Of a stretch of 64,000 nt of DNA, positions 35,796 to 45,569 are shown in pieces. A model generated the notes under the pieces. The model worked only from the letters and a program-made list of their open reading frames with translations, was not told the origin of the DNA and made no database searches. The translations under genes were made by a program, and so were the position numbers. The DNA is from Uranotaenia lowii (Eukaryota; Arthropoda; Insecta; Diptera; Culicidae). Numbering within the stretch: the stretch's first letter is position 1; each line of letters begins with the position of its first letter. The stretch is taken from positions 161,601,582-161,665,581 of the forward strand of contig NC_073692.1 of the NCBI RefSeq assembly GCF_029784155.1, read 5' to 3'.

Positions 35796-36849
35796 GAGGG
35801 AATCGTAAAGTCATAATAATTTTGTTAGCATAATTAAAAGAAGTTTGGAAAGCTTCAAACATTGAATTTGCTTTCAACATAAGTTGCATCATTTCCATTA
35901 AATTTTGATGCATAAATTTTAATTTTTCCTCAGTAATCTCACCCAAATCAACAAAATTGTTAGAATCAGAAGAGGAAGGAGAAGAAAGTGCGCAATTCGC
36001 ACACTTAAAAAATTCTGTTTTTGGCTTATCACCACCAAAAAGGCATTTAGATTTTTCATGATCGAATGAGCCGCAAAACATGCATCTGGCATTCATTCTA
36101 CAATTTTTAGTGCCATGACAAAAAGCTTGACAACGATGATATTGCGTAATATTTTGTAAAAAATTGGTATTGGATTTACGAAAAGGTTCAAATTTTACTC
36201 GACAATGAAACATAAGACGAGCCTTTTCCAAAATTTTCAAATTATTGACCTGATCCTTTTTAAAATGGATCAAATAAAGTTCAGGAGCAAAACCAACACT
36301 ACTGGTATTATTCGTGTTGGTTCTTTTCCTCATTTGAATTACTTGAATTGGAGAAAACCCTAACAAAGAATTTAATTCATTTGTGATCTCATCCGGTGTC
36401 TGATCGCCGGTGAGACCACGAAGTACAACTTTAAAAGGACGATCACTTCTAGTGTCGTACGTAAAAAATTTGTGTTTTTTATTATTCAAATAATTTAAAA
36501 TTTTTTGAAAATCATTAAAAGATTCCGCCAATATACGAGCAGTTCCCCTTCGACCGATCTGAAAAGAAATCTTCACATCCTTGACGGAAGTGACGATTTC
36601 TTTTCGAAAGGCATTGAAGTCAGGAATCGTGACCGTTATTGGTGGAATCTTTTCGTTTTTAAGAGTATAAGAAGAAGAAGAAGGTTTCCTAGTACTCTTA
36701 TCAGAATTAAATATGAATATTTCCTCATCACCGATGTTATGAAGGACATCGAATGAATTGGAAATTTCAACTTTTTTGGCAGATGGCCCTGGATTAGGTT
36801 CAGCAATCCGTTTTCTTCCGGCCCTTGAGCCGGCCGAAGACTTCCCCAT
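35782..36849 (-). CDS. Jockey ORF1 (gag-like nucleic-acid-binding protein), 355 aa
   Basis: Encodes the protein that coats the element's RNA and helps form the transposing particle. The start is ATG at 36849 (MGKSSAGSRAGRKR); longer upstream frames only translate the 5' monomers (repeated CACVCSKSNNKN). Residues ~138-222 look like an RNA-binding fold (PFKVVLRGL … LYLIHFKK). Residues 240-286 hold Cys clusters: C240-X3-C-H-X4-C, then a true CCHC knuckle C256-X2-C-X4-H264-X4-C269, then CANC at 283-286. The frame is intact to TAG. It overlaps ORF2 by 14 bp, consistent with re-initiation as known for two-ORF non-LTR elements. Confidence 0.88.
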   Translation of the reverse strand: MGKSSAGSRAGRKRIAEPNPGPSAKKVEISNSFDVLHNIGDEEIFIFNSDKSTRKPSSSSYTLKNEKIPPITVTIPDFNAFRKEIVTSVKDVKISFQIGRRGTARILAESFNDFQKILNYLNNKKHKFFTYDTRSDRPFKVVLRGLTGDQTPDEITNELNSLLGFSPIQVIQMRKRTNTNNTSSVGFAPELYLIHFKKDQVNNLKILEKARLMFHCRVKFEPFRKSNTNFLQNITQYHRCQAFCHGTKNCRMNARCMFCGSFDHEKSKCLFGGDKPKTEFFKCANCALSSPSSSDSNNFVDLGEITEEKLKFMHQNLMEMMQLMLKANSMFEAFQTSFNYANKIIMTLRFPHGSK

Positions 36850-36876
36850 GCTGGAAAGAAAAGAGAAAATATGAAT

Positions 36877-37100
36877 GTTTTTGTTGTTGCTTTTGCTACA
36901 TACACACGCACAGCTTAGCCGTGGTTGTTTGGCGGTGGATTGAATTGAAGCAATGTTTTTTTTTGTTGCTTTTACTGCATACACACGCACAGCTTGGCCG
37001 TGGTTTGCCGGTGCCGGTGGATTGAATTAGAAGGATATTTTTGTTGTTGCTTTTGCTACATTCACACGCACAGTGCTCGGTTCGCTGGCTGCCTGGTGTT
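36877..37100 (-). promoter_or_regulatory. 5' UTR monomers of the Jockey element (~80 bp, about three copies)
   Basis: Units begin 'gttgttgcttttgctacat' on the plus strand (36880, 36964, 37043) and run through 'acacgcacagctt.gccgtgg' and 'ggtggattgaatt'. Tandem 5' monomers act as promoters in some non-LTR elements; that role here is inference. The last copy diverges after 'cacacgcacagtgctcgg'. Confidence 0.7.
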
Positions 37101-39240
37101 GGCCGGTATTTATTTCCATCCTTCTTCGTCTTGTGATGCGATAGGGAGGGACGTGCAAACGTTTTTATTTTGTTTCTTTCAGACATACGCAATTCGGTTA
37201 ACTTGGGAGATTAATGCCAGTGGGAGCAAATCGAATCAGCACCGGTCGCGTTATCTTCTTGTACCATTGATGCTATGTAATTGACTACACGCCATTGGCA
37301 CAGAGGCTGAATTTTGGGTGTAGATTTACCTCCAGAAAGAATAGCATTGCAAACAAAGAAGAGACTTTAACTCAAAGAGATTTCTCGAAAATTGACGAAG
37401 CAAAGGATAGGCAGCTACCCACTTTTCGGCGCTTCGACCCCAAACTCTTCCAGGAATAAAAATGTGGGACATCATGCTTCCAACCGGATATCAAACACCA
37501 CAAACCCCTCTTCAACAGTCGTCAGCCAGCCAAGCCGTGGCCAAATGTCTCAATAAAATTTAACATCCCAACAAGATGTCAATTGTGAGGAAAGGATTGT
37601 GGGTGTATGCGTGTGTCTGTGTACTCTCTGGTATGTGTGGGTGTAAAGCAAAACGCAACATAAAAATTGTGTTCATGATCTGGATGGTAGCAGTTGGTAT
37701 TTGAGGGATTTTTTTCTGCTCCATTCCTGGGTGGTAACACGCAAATGCGCCGTCAAATATTGCCCTTGTGTCACTCACTTGTGTGTCGTGACCTCGCCGT
37801 TGCACATTTTCATGATTTTATTTTATTGCAAAGTATGTTTTATTGAGCTTATCGAGAAACTTTCTCTGGGGCGCTGGGAAAAATGTTTGTCATATTTTTT
37901 TTCCTTTGAATCTAGCTTACACGTGGAAGATATATTTTCCTAAGAAAAAAAGCCTCACATAAATTTATTATTTACCTAAATGAAAAAAATATCAATTTAA
38001 CGATTTAATTTTATCAGATTTAGATAAAGTGATTTTTTGAAGATGGATGAACACAAATTTTGAACTTAGACTTGAACCAATTCATTGACCTGAGTTCTTC
38101 GTTAAACATAAAGATATAACGTTAAAAAATCTCGATATGAAAAAAAAAGAAATTTTATCAATTATTATACATTATATTTATAAAATCAATAATGCTCCAA
38201 TGTGAGAAGCTTTTTCTGTTATTCGCATTATTATATAAACAACTTAAACGATGAAATAAATAAGAACGTTTGTTCAAACTATTTTAATTTTAAGGAAGAA
38301 AAAAATTTTCACCCATCATTCTTGAAAATTGCCCTTCCAACACTTTGTGGAAATGTGGAAACAAAAAGGCAAATCAGAATTAACAGTTCCTATAATCCTC
38401 CTGTGCCGGCCGACAGCAGCTGAGGCAAATCGCGTCAATCTTTTCACCATTTCGGAAGAAATTGGCGTCATTCACAGTAACACAGAAGAGCAGTTCGATT
38501 CCGCGCTCTTCTTCTCGGTTGCCTTCAACTCGGGTAGGACTCTGAATGGGTGAGTTAAGAATCTTTCAGACAGTGTGTCGGTGGAGTCTTCAACTGGGTT
38601 CTTTTCTCTTCTTTTGCCCTGTGTTCGACATCTTTTTTTCTGTCCTGGCCCGGTTCAACGAAGAATCGAACCGGGCGACGCGCACAGCTCCGACCCGAAT
38701 AATGCCAATTTGCATTATTGGATTTCAATTTCGATGACAAGGCCCGCACAATCAACAGGGATCCGCAGTCACGACGATTGTCGGATGTGGTGGTAGACGC
38801 TACAGCGTTGCCATTGATTAAGGAGAACATAGAAGCTGAAAATGTTGGAAAATTTTTTCTTGTAATTTCCTCTTTGCCTCCAAACTGCTGGACAAAAAAA
38901 GTCTGAAGTCAGTGAAGTCAGAAAGTTAGTAAATAAGAACAATTTTTATCATAAATTTGCTCTAGTGGCTCATAAAAAGGATGTTCTGGCTGAATTTGAG
39001 TTTCTCAACACATTTCGGACCAAATACGAGATCCCTAGTTTTATCTTTCTCCATGAAACCGCCATATTCAGAAACATAACCTTTTTAGGATGAAATCTGA
39101 CGATTTGATTGTATTTTGAGGCGTTAAGGAATACTTTGCAGTATTTAATCTTGTACAAAAAGAGCGATTTCCTTGCTCATATCGGATGGTTTTTTTTTAC
39201 AAGATGGAAATTTGACTTGAAACCATAAATTACGGATGTT
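37101..39240. other. Gene-free stretch with a GC-richer block 38390-38830
   Basis: The first ~150 bp (to ~37250) may belong to the Jockey 5' region. In 38390-38830 all frames are broken or short. Plus- and minus-strand translations match no family. The rest is AT-rich. Confidence 0.35.
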
Positions 39241-39347
39241 TGCTGCCGTGAAAGGGGTCCGTCCCACTAAAACCACCTTGAGCTTAGTGTGCCAGATATC
39301 CCCCTTGGTTTCACCCTATGATACTACTGTGCTCATGCACTTATACA

Positions 39348-39468
39348 TCTCACCTTTTTCCTTTTCCTCTTTCTCATTTTTGGTCCTTCTCCTTTATTTC
39401 CTTTCTCCTTTTTTCTTCTCTCTTTTTCTTCTTTTTCCTTTACCTCTTTTTCCTTTTCCCCTTTCGCC
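39348..39468. repeat. 120-bp polypyrimidine tract
   Basis: The plus strand is almost only C and T (cttttcctctttctc… to ccttttcccctttcg). Together with the sequence following it, this is the end of the R1-type element on the minus strand, where it would be a purine-rich 3' tail. Confidence 0.7.
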
Positions 39469-39827
39469 AACTTCAGCCTGGTACGGAAGACCTCGAGACG
39501 TGTGCCGGTTTGGTAACGCTTTCGAAGAAACTCGCGCCCGTACCAGCATTCACACCCGCAGGATTTCTTAACATCATGGCCGATTGAGAAACTACCAACC
39601 TAGAATCCCGTCAGGACCATCCCGAATGATATCTGCGCTTCCTTTTGCTGTAGGAAAGATGGTAGCTGAGTACGTGAGACCTTTGAAGTCTCACCAAACG
39701 TATGAGTGCAGATTAGTATTATACCGCGCCCCTTGATTGCGTTGCTTTTGAATTGTGGAGTCATACGAGGCCCAAGACCTTCCATTAGCTTGTCAAGTTT
39801 GGTTGACTATCTCGCCCACTCCGTTCA

Positions 39828-40760
39828 TCATGTTTCCTGATTCCTTGAAAAAGCGGGCATGATTTGCGAAATTTCGACGACTATAGCACGCCACGACTGC
39901 TCGTCGCGACACATTTCACTCACAACAATTACAGCGTTCAAATTCTGAAGTTGTTGACGCCTTGAAATGAACCTGGGGCAGACAAAGATAGCATATTCTG
40001 ACGATTCCTTCGTATCCACGGGGAAATATGACGAGCTGATAAGCTTAAACCGATGAAGGTATTGCTTAAAGCAACCATAACCCGAAAGGAACTACATCAG
40101 ATAGAAGTTGACCTCTCCATACTTCCGATTTACCCAGTCTGAATGTCGCGGGATTAGCCTATGTGTCCAAGTGTCCATTTTGCGTTGTTCGATGCGTCCC
40201 ATTGCTCCTGCCACTTGAGCATTGACGCTGCTCGTTGAATTTTACGCACTTTGTAACAGTCCATATCCTCCGCCAGAGTTATGTCGATGGGAATCATGCT
40301 CGCGATGACAAAAACTGCATCTGCTGATATGGTCCTGTGTGCACACCATGGCAGTTCGGCATAATCCAGGCCAATAAATCTATGACCTTCGATGCACTTT
40401 CACGGCAGTATTTTACATGCGCACCAAAACTTAAGCGATTGTCGACCATTACTCCTAGATATTTTAGCTGCTGTTTCGCAGATGTCGTGTGCTCTTCAAC
40501 AGTAATCTTCATGTGCGGCACAACTCTTTTATTAATCACGAGCAGAACTTCGGTTTTTTGGTGAGCTATCTGAAACTTAACTCCCTCCATCCAGATGCCA
40601 ATCCTTTCTACGGACACCAAGGTCTACTACCTCCTCGATTGTTTCGCCGGTGATCATGAGCACGATATCGTCATCAAGTCCGACTATCTGCACGCTGAAA
40701 CGGTCGGCTAGCTCAATCGGACTTTTTCCCTCAGGGTCGGCTCTTGCTTGTGTGGAATAC
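39828..40760 (-). pseudogene. R1-type ORF2, 3' part (end of RT and C-terminus)
   Basis: Begins near the RT active site, read as VGLDDDIVLMITGETIEEVV (family FADD changed to LDDD). After a frameshift it continues FQIAHQKTEVLLV, QLKYLGVMVDNRLSFGAHV, KVIDLLAWIMPN, MIPIDITLAED, RAASMLKWQEQW; then GCFKQYLHRFKLISSSYF, ESSEYAIFVCPRF and VSEMCRDEQSWRA. Several frameshifts. The C-terminal Cys/His region typical of R1 elements is still visible although its first Cys is gone. Confidence 0.75.
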
Positions 40761-40949
40761 TCACCAATACACGACGCAGTGGAGGAGGACTAGCAAACCA
40801 AAGGGAATGTAATTAGGTGGAACCCTTCCCAAAATATATCGGCTCTTACTTTAATTAAAGATTGAAAGTTCGAAATTTACATTTTTAAGTTTTTATATTT
40901 TTTTTCTACCAGACAAACACTTAACAGAAGGAAAGGAATTTGTTGCGGC

Positions 40950-41205
40950 CGATCAGCTACCTAGACATCTTGGACACGTGGCTCACCTTCGGACTTGGGC
41001 TTTAGGATCAGCAATAGGATCGGGCTAGAGGCACGTGTTTGAGGTACAGCTTCGGATCTAGGTTTGAGATTCGGCTCCCGAACGGGTCTTGAGGTACAGC
41101 TTCGGATCTGGGCTTGAGATTCGGCTCCCGAACGAGTCTTGAGGTTCAGCTTCGAGGGTGGGCTTGAGTTTCGGACGCCTGATCTTGGCTTGGAGCTCAA
41201 GCTTG
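40950..41205. repeat. ~65-bp tandem repeat inside the R1 interruption
   Basis: 'gaggtacagcttcggatct.gg.ttgagattcggctcccgaacg' occurs twice almost unchanged (41040-41165), with weaker copies either side. It keeps a minus-strand frame open (NLKTRSGAESQAQIRS and NLKPRSEAVPQTRASS), giving a Pro/Ser/Arg-rich peptide. Probably repeat composition rather than a gene. Confidence 0.6.
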
Positions 41206-42225
41206 AGACTTGGGCTTTTTACCTTAGTTTTTCGAGGTTCCGGCAGCCTGCTCCAAAGCCTAGCACCACGTGGTCGAAGTCTAATCCCGCTGATGAAACG
41301 CAGAGCACGTTTGAGTCGGACCTGCGATCAATAGCAACGATGCGCCCGCGTTGCGATCGACAGCCGATGCTAGACCTGGTCCCTGGGTTCGGCGTGTATG
41401 GCGGTTGCCTTCGTGGGTCAGAGGCACCACCGACCAGCCGAAATGATTCCTTCCAATAAGGTCGTCCTTGGACGAACGTTGTCGCGACCGGTGTGTATTG
41501 TCGTCACTGGAATCGGAGGGATATTGACTCCCCAGCAGTGGTCCTCCTGGAGTCGAGGAGCCCCTGCCGATTTGGTGTGCTGTGTGTTGTGGCCTTGGAT
41601 CGCACCAATGGATGCTTGCACAGTGCGAATTTGGGAATCTGATAATACCCGACTTTCGGGCCACTTTTCACACGCGGTCTTGTTTATTTTTTTTTTCGTA
41701 TCACAATTTACGTCCGATCACCAGGACGGTCACGACAACTCTCCCCGATCTTGCCCGCCTAAAGTTGTACGATCCCTCTGATCCTCTCTCCTTCTCGCTT
41801 CCTCTCTCAGATCTCCCGGATGTAGAATTCTCTGATGAAACGCAAACTCGATTATGCGATGCAGCTTATCGTTTCGCAAAGTTTAGACGTGGTAGGGATT
41901 GGACAATAGGGTGACCACGGACTCAGTCCCACGTTCATGCATTCCTCCCGGGCACGGAAGCAGGCCCGCATCACGTAACCGGTCCGGGTGGAGTGTATCA
42001 CAGGGCATCGCGTTCTGTAATACCCCGAACAAGCTATCTTCCGTTGCAATGCTTTAATGAACGTGTTACTGCTAACCAAGTACCTTCCTATCAGACAACA
42101 CAACTTATTTTACAATATACCTAACTATAAAGAAACAAAATGAGCCTATACAAATTGACAATAATTTTAATTTAAACTAATAAATATATTGTGGAATGGG
42201 TTCGAATACAAAAATAAACTACAAA
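41206..42225. other. Unidentified insert between the R1 halves
   Basis: GC-rich from 41260 to 42030 with overlapping open frames on both strands (plus 41398-41781, minus 41664-41281), then AT-rich. No translation is recognised. It could be the 5' region of another retroelement that entered the R1 copy. Confidence 0.3.
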
Positions 42226-43013
42226 CTAAATATGGTTACCATGATCGGTAACAACGCCTGCTGGTAGTTTCAGCGTAAACACCACCTCATAATGCATGGC
42301 AGATGGATGTTGAGAGGATGTAGGAGAACTTAAATCTATTCGATCCCTTGATCGGGTCCGGGGGGGTCCAAGTGCGTTTCCGTGATGTTTTTCATCTATT
42401 TCAAGCGAGGGTTGACGGGTTACTTTTTTAGCAGGGTGAGAGGACATCGCTTGGTGATCGCTGTGCGTATAATCGTCACACACTCTCCAATTCAGGTCAG
42501 TTTTTAATGATGGGCTCGAAAAGGTCATATCTATCCTTGACGTTCTGGATGGTATTCCATGCTTGCGATAGGTGCTGATAGATCCAGTGTTGCACAGCTC
42601 AACCTTCAGTCTCGAGAGAGTCTCTAGCAGAATGTGGCTCCTAGAGTTGTTGCCTGCCTAAGCGTTGAAGTCTTCTCCTTTCACTACAGGGGCCCTTCCT
42701 GTCAGTTCGTGAGTGAGTTCATCCAATACTGTGTTGAACTCCCCGATCTTCCATCTTGGTGGAGCGTAGCAGCTGCAGAAAAAGATGCCATTAATTTTGG
42801 CAATCACGAATCCGTCCCGAGATTCTAACACTATCTCCTGGATAGGAAAACGTCTCGTGACAGCTAATTCCGCTGTCCAATTACCGTTTCCAGACGGAAT
42901 TCTGTATGGTTCTGATAAAACCGCCACATCACACTTCCTTTCGCCTTCCGTTTGCTCCAGCAGAAGCTGTGCAACCTCGCTATGGTTGAGGTTCAGGTGG
43001 ATTGCATCCAATT
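42226..43013 (-). pseudogene. R1-type ORF2, endonuclease domain with one in-frame stop
   Basis: One frame runs from LDAIHLNLNHSEVAQLLL through VAVLSEPYR (catalytic Glu), CSCYAPPR and PVVKGEDFNA, then a TAG stop at about 42659-42661 where the family has a Trp codon. It continues LLETLSRLKVELCNTGSIST, SRIDMTFSSPSLKTDLNWRV and YTHSDHQAM (catalytic His). After this it is lost in unrelated residues. The nuclease would cut the target site for reverse transcription; here only the stop spoils it. Confidence 0.82.
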
Positions 43014-43852
43014 TTACTGGCTTGCCTTTGCCTTTTTGGATGCTTGGCAGTCCAAGCCACCAGTTTCTTGAGCGTTGTCATCTGCCTGCTCGCACAGCAT
43101 GCATTTCGGTTGATTTTTGCAAACTCTAGCGAAGTGTCCTTCACCACATATCCGGCAACATCGTGACCGGTCGGGTCCATTGCAGCTTCGGGATTGGTGA
43201 CCAAAGTCCCAGCAATTAATACCAGGTATGCTGGAGAGTGCTGCTTCATCGCCTAGGGTGCTTTCAACAAGCTCCTTGAAGTCACCGCTCTTTACCTTCG
43301 GGTCTTTTTTTGAACTCGAAGATCAGTTTCCCTTTTTGGAGGAAACGTTTACGACGGGGAAGTCGCGATCTTTTTTCGCGGTTCTTCTCGGCTTGGATTT
43401 CTTCGAAGGTCCTTGAGAAGCAACCAATTTTGCTTCTTCCAATCCCTTCTCCGCAGCCTCGGCTTTCCGCACCAGCTCCGTTCGTTTCTTGACGGCACTC
43501 TGCAGAACACCATCAATTTCGACACCCAGGTCTTGATGTGCGTGTGCACGTTGTTGGTACTTCGCACAAACTCCTGCATCTTGTCGACCATGTCGGCTGC
43601 CTCCAAAATGCTACATTTGTTGATGCCCCTTGGTGCATCTCTTCCTGCGACTGAGACCTGCTCCTCTTGCTGGGAACTACTGAGGTTTTCAGACCCATCT
43701 GCGGCCGGGCTTCTTCCCGCTTCCTTGCAAACCTCTCTGCCAATCTCCATTCCTAGCTTCTTTACTACTTTGCTTAGTAGAGGAGACATAAGGAGTCCCT
43801 GATTTAGCGCAGCAAGGACTTCATTACTGTGGGGTGCATTTTGATGCCCCAC
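43014..43852 (-). pseudogene. R1-type ORF1 (gag-like), two or more frameshifts
   Basis: Starts MGHQNAPHSNEVL at 43852. ADMVDKMQEFVRSTNNVHTH lies near residue 85-104, then a frameshift near 43510. The third part carries the zinc knuckles: a first, damaged one (NCWDFGHQSRSC), then CRICGEGHFARVC (C-X2-C-X4-H-X4-C) and CMLCEQADDNAQETGGLDC. It ends in TAA at 43014-43016, just ahead of the ORF2 frame. Three knuckles in this order are the R1/I arrangement; the protein would bind the element's RNA. Confidence 0.75.
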
Positions 43853-44085
43853 AGGCTACCGTTTGCGACTTACACATTTACGATCCGCCAGTCTTCATCT
43901 AATCAGCACGTTCTTTCGCAAAGAGGCGTTTTCAAGTTGACCAAATTTAACTAAACTTAGGGTTACCTTTTTGTGTCAATACAAAAAACGAAAGTGGCTT
44001 TCGTAGAAATAATTTTACAATTTTTGAAGACTCTTCAAGCTGGAAAAACACTGTCACAGATGAAGTAAATATCTGAACAATTGTA

Positions 44086-44117
44086 AAGTAAATAAATAAA
44101 TAAACAAATAAATAATG
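44086..44117. repeat. (AAAT)n microsatellite
   Basis: 'taaataaataaataaacaaataaataa' at 44088-44115. Confidence 0.85.
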
Positions 44118-44445
44118 ATAATTGTTCTTGTCTTCAGAACAATTAAGCAAGCAACAATGCATTTAAGTTTGAACATACTATGCACATAAAATTTACATAA
44201 AAAACTATTAAATGTATGCAAAACACACAGTAATGTGGACACATAAACTGCTGGAGCAGGTACTGAGATTATTCCGAATCATCAGATCCACTTTGCTACC
44301 ACCACTGCTTTTGAAACAAATAGACATGGAACTTTTTTTTTGCAGTTTCGCCTCGGAAATTCTTCATTTTCGACTTGAAAACTCATGAACTGTTGATTTT
44401 TTCAGATTTTTTTTTTGCCAAAATCGTTAAGAAGCATGTATAATA

Positions 44446-45219
44446 GACTGCCCCAAATGACCCAACTTTTGAAAAAGTTATACGCTGCAGGCTAAAATTG
44501 ATCCTGGGCCTAGTACAACATCTCATGCCAAATTTGGGCCAGATCGGACCACGGGAAGGGGTCGCTCAATGAGCCTGAAGTTTGTATGGGATTTTGAGAC
44601 ATTTTGTTCGAGAGAAACATGGAAATCCAGTTCTTCATCAATAACTTTAGTTCCCGTTGGCCGATTTCTTTCAAAAACGGGTTTTCTTAAAGCCTAAACT
44701 ATGACAAATATTTCGTCCGAAGACAGCATATCGATAAGAGTTAAGATAAAAAAGTTATAAGGCTTCAAAAATGGGCTAACTTTTTTAAGGATGGTATTCA
44801 TCACTGTTAATGAGTCGGGGCGGTCGAACATATTGACGCCTCATTAACAGTGATGAATACCACCGTAAAAAAAGTTACCCCATTTTTGAAGCTTAATAAC
44901 TTTTTTATCTTAACTCTTATCGATATGCAGTCTTCGGATGAAATATTTGTCATAATGCAGGCTTTGAGAAAACCCGTTTTTGAAAGAAATCGGCCGACGG
45001 GAACCAAAGTTATCGATGAAAAACTGGATTTTCATGTTTCTCCCGAACAAAATGTTTTAAAATACCATACAAACTTCAGGCTCGTTGAGCGACCCCTTCC
45101 CGTGGTCCGATCTGGCCCAAATTTGGCATGAGATCTTGTACTAGGCTTAGCATCAATTTTAGCCTGCAGCGCACAACATTTCACAGGTTTTGAATTTCCC
45201 ATACAAATTTGAGGCAGTC
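44446..45219. mobile_element. 774-bp foldback MITE, Tc1/mariner-type TA insertion
   Basis: Two inverted arms (44446-44814 and 44840-45219) pair nearly base for base around a 25-bp loop. Ends are GACTGCCCCAAAT and its inverse ATTTGAGGCAGTC, flanked by TA (44444-44445, 45220-45221). Anchors such as 'gaccacgggaaggggtcgctca' (44549) and 'tgagcgaccccttcccgtggtc' (45087) are exact mates. No coding. Confidence 0.9.
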
Positions 45220-45325
45220 TAATGTATAAGGAGCCAATCTAGGATGTTCACGAAGTTTAAACCAAGCATCGGAGTGGGACCCTTGATCTCAAATATGGGT
45301 AAAAAGACTATTGTTATTGAGAATA

Positions 45326-45563
45326 CAGAGTGGTACCTCGACAAACGAGTGCCCCAACATACGAGTTTTTCGAGATACGAGCCGACGAGAAAGTGATTTT
45401 TTGCTTTTAGTTAAGAGCGAAATTCGAGATACGAGTTCGGTTCGATTCGGTAGTAACACCAGTGATGTCAATTTTCCCAATTTTGTCTGGATCTTCGAGA
45501 TACGAGTAGTTTGTACGAGCAAGGTTGCGGAACGAATTAAACTCGTATTTCGAGGTACCACTG
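45326..45563. mobile_element. Small MITE with 'gtggtacctcga' ends
   Basis: The left end CAGAGTGGTACCTCGACAAA and the right end, read inward as CAGTGGTACCTCGAAATACG, share the well-known 'CAGTGGTACCTCG..TACGAG' terminus of pogo/Tigger-like elements. 'acgagatacgag' words recur inside. The left copy has two extra bases, and the TA duplication is not clear on the right. Confidence 0.65.
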
Positions 45564-45569
45564 CAATAG

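Larger units (their letters stand above)
32890..37100 (-). mobile_element. Near full-length Jockey-clade non-LTR retrotransposon
   Basis: From 5' to 3' on the minus strand: ~80-bp repeat monomers (37100-36877), ORF1 with CCHC fingers (36849-35782), ORF2 with endonuclease and RT (35795-33140), a 3' UTR, AATAAA (32923-32918) and a poly(A) tail (32909-32890 as T's on the plus strand). There is no RNase H domain, as in Jockey. The size (4.2 kb) is that of an intact family member; Juan-like elements of mosquitoes have this structure. Two single-base frameshifts in ORF2 disable it, which suggests a fairly recent copy. Confidence 0.92.
39469..43852 (-). mobile_element. R1-type (I-group) non-LTR retrotransposon, broken, with foreign centre
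   Basis: On the minus strand ORF1 (43852-43014), the endonuclease part of ORF2 (43013-42226) and the C-terminal part of RT (about 40760-39828) occur in the right order, but RT motifs 0 to 4 are missing. About 1.4 kb of unrelated sequence, including a tandem repeat, lies between (about 40790-42225). Everything is moderately GC-rich compared with neighbours. The left end reaches the polypyrimidine tract. Assignment to R1 rests on three CCHC fingers in ORF1 and the wording of the endonuclease and C-terminus. Confidence 0.75.

Noticed and set aside
36825..37284. Plus- and minus-strand ORFs around the Jockey 5' end, with Cys-rich repeated peptides
   Set aside because: They translate the 5' monomers; the repeated CACVCSKSN motif is a by-product of the tandem repeat.
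44807..45131. ORFs of 66 and 93 codons on opposite strands with related peptides
   Set aside because: They lie in the two inverted arms of the MITE, so each mirrors the other.
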